Source: Deltaproteobacteria bacterium
GTDB lineage: Bacteria; Desulfobacterota; DSM-4660; Desulfatiglandales; Desulfatiglandaceae
Length of the DNA: 5,416 bases
Assembly (NCBI GenBank): GCA_019314425.1
Contig: JAFCZI010000181.1
Coordinates: 1 to 5,416 of the forward strand
Reading direction: 5' to 3'
A program made the position numbers and the translations under genes. This document shows, piece after piece, positions 4,309-5,416 of the stretch. How positions within the stretch are numbered: the stretch's first letter is position 1; each line of letters starts with the position of its first letter. Under the pieces are notes generated by a model. The model worked only from the letters and a program-made list of their open reading frames with translations. It ran no database searches and was not told where the DNA came from.

Positions 4309-5416
4309 TCAGGTAAGCTGAAAAACAACCGGGAGTAGCTGTTTTAACAAATCCAGATCCAAATTCGATGCTTCAATGCATTCTTTTGCGTCTTCCAATA
4401 TCTTATCAAGGTCGTTATATCCCCAGTATTTCTTGAGTTTATCTTCATAGTTTTTTCCACCTTGAGCCATATTTACAAGTGAAGTAAAAACAGTCAATTC
4501 AAATGGATATCTATTTCCAAAAGCAGAAAGGCTTACATGGCAGAACATACAAGCATTTATCATAAAATCAACCTTGGCTGCTTTTCCTTCTTCCATAAGG
4601 GCCTGAGCTAATTTACCCGCGTATTCAGGGTAGGTAAAACCTGCCAGACTACCGCAGCAGAGAGATTCTTGCTGATTATGTTCCATCTCTACCATATCTA
4701 CTCCGGGCAAGGCCTTGATTACCTTCCTGAGGGACATGTCATCTTTAAAGCCTCGCGACAAAGGACAAGGGTCATGCAGGGTCACCTTTTTATTCAAAGG
4801 TGTGGTAAATTTCAGTCGATCCAGGTTATCACTTAAGAATGTGGAAATAAACTGAACTTCAAAATCAAAGGAAACATATTGAGGAATAACATTTTTTAAC
4901 ATATCATAACAGGTAGGACAGGTAACAACACATTTTTCAGGTGAAAAGGCTTTAATGTTTTTGATAAGATCCTTAGCTAAGGAATTGGCCTCTTTCAAAC
5001 GCCCGGCAAACATGTCACAAACACCGCAGCACAGTTTGCCGCCAATCAGCGCGGCAAAATCAACTCCAATTCTCTCCAGGATGTCGATTAACGCAAAGCT
5101 CTTATCAGGCACTGCCAGGGCAGTACACCCCATAAAAAAGACCACCTCTTTCTTTTCAGGGTCAGGCGGAGCCTCCTCCAGCCATCTTGCGTCGGAAGGC
5201 TTCATTTGAATCCCGGATAAAATCCTGGGCAGAAAAGGAGCTTTGTTCGGAAACAACAACCCCAACGCTTCCGGGATTTCCCTTCCCTGCCCCACCAATT
5301 CATGCCTCACTGCCTGATTGAAATTCATGGGATTAAGTCCCTGAGAACAAACGTCAATACAGTTTCCACACAACATACAACTGAAAGACTTGAGATATGC
5401 CTCATCAGAAGATGAT
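4309..5416 (-). CDS. HdrD-like (Fe-S)-binding oxidoreductase with two CCG domains (5' truncated by the window)
   Basis: The frame enters from the right edge and stops at 4309, giving 368 complete visible codons. It begins inside a ferredoxin-type 4Fe-4S motif, CMLCGNCIDVC (5347-5379), the second cluster if the usual pair is present. Two cysteine-rich CCG domains follow. Numbered from the Met at 5376, the first has C84, C116-C117, C153 and C156, and the second has C204, C240-C241, C276 and C279; both fit the CX31-39CCX35-36CXXC pattern. This is the layout of HdrD/GlpC-type subunits (COG0247), which pass electrons to disulfide or quinone-linked substrates. HdrD and DsrK-like proteins share it, so the exact substrate cannot be assigned. 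A further 75 residues follow the last motif. The sequence looks more AT-rich than the left half of the window. Any flavoprotein or membrane partner would lie beyond the right edge. Confidence 0.83.
   Translation of the reverse strand, partial: SSSDEAYLKSFSCMLCGNCIDVCSQGLNPMNFNQAVRHELVGQGREIPEALGLLFPNKAPFLPRILSGIQMKPSDARWLEEAPPDPEKKEVVFFMGCTALAVPDKSFALIDILERIGVDFAALIGGKLCCGVCDMFAGRLKEANSLAKDLIKNIKAFSPEKCVVTCPTCYDMLKNVIPQYVSFDFEVQFISTFLSDNLDRLKFTTPLNKKVTLHDPCPLSRGFKDDMSLRKVIKALPGVDMVEMEHNQQESLCCGSLAGFTYPEYAGKLAQALMEEGKAAKVDFMINACMFCHVSLSAFGNRYPFELTVFTSLVNMAQGGKNYEDKLKKYWGYNDLDKILEDAKECIEASNLDLDLLKQLLPVVFQLT

Overview
The window looks like a chromosomal stretch from an anaerobic deltaproteobacterium (Desulfobacterota, probably a Desulfobacteraceae-like sulfate reducer). 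This is inferred from the gene families: a HdrD-like iron-sulfur protein, a DUF1015 protein, a Tim44-like exported protein with a glycine-rich linker, and a small RdgC-type gene pair. No 16S rRNA or other decisive marker is present.

Layout, left to right. Positions 2-187 hold the C-terminal end of a DUF1015 protein. It is overlapped by a TrmN6-type tRNA adenine-N6 methyltransferase (156-893, TTG start), and both lie on the + strand. Converging on them is a tight minus-strand operon, transcribed from 2361 down to 874. It contains an RdgC N-terminal-like protein (1738-2361), a second protein resembling the missing RdgC C-terminal half (1163-1735, after a 2-bp gap), and a DciA/DUF721 helicase-loader-type protein (874-1206, overlapping the previous gene). 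All three point to chromosome replication and recombination. The last 20 bp of dciA and trmN6 overlap tail to tail.

The 490-bp divergent gap 2362-2851 is not empty. It carries a MITE-like palindromic element (2466-2626) with a doubled left end and 6-bp flanking direct repeats, inserted into what may be the last part of an older reading frame that ends at 2716. A terminator-like hairpin, a second long hairpin and a textbook Shine-Dalgarno follow, leading into a Tim44-domain protein with a signal peptide (2852-3817, + strand).

The second gap, 3818-4308, contains a small hairpin, a perfect 14-bp palindrome with an A7/T7 tract around a structured 38-nt loop, and a strong ribosome binding site followed by a six-codon reading frame. 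That frame runs straight into a second palindromic element of 126 bp (4153-4278), with 32-bp arms matching at 31 positions. The element supplies the stop codon, so a gene may have been cut there. Beyond it, on the minus strand, is the 5'-truncated HdrD-like protein (4309 to the window edge), in visibly more AT-rich sequence.

No complete insertion sequence, CRISPR array, rRNA or tRNA was seen. The least explained parts are the two unrelated palindromic elements with their possible gene remnants, and the split RdgC arrangement.
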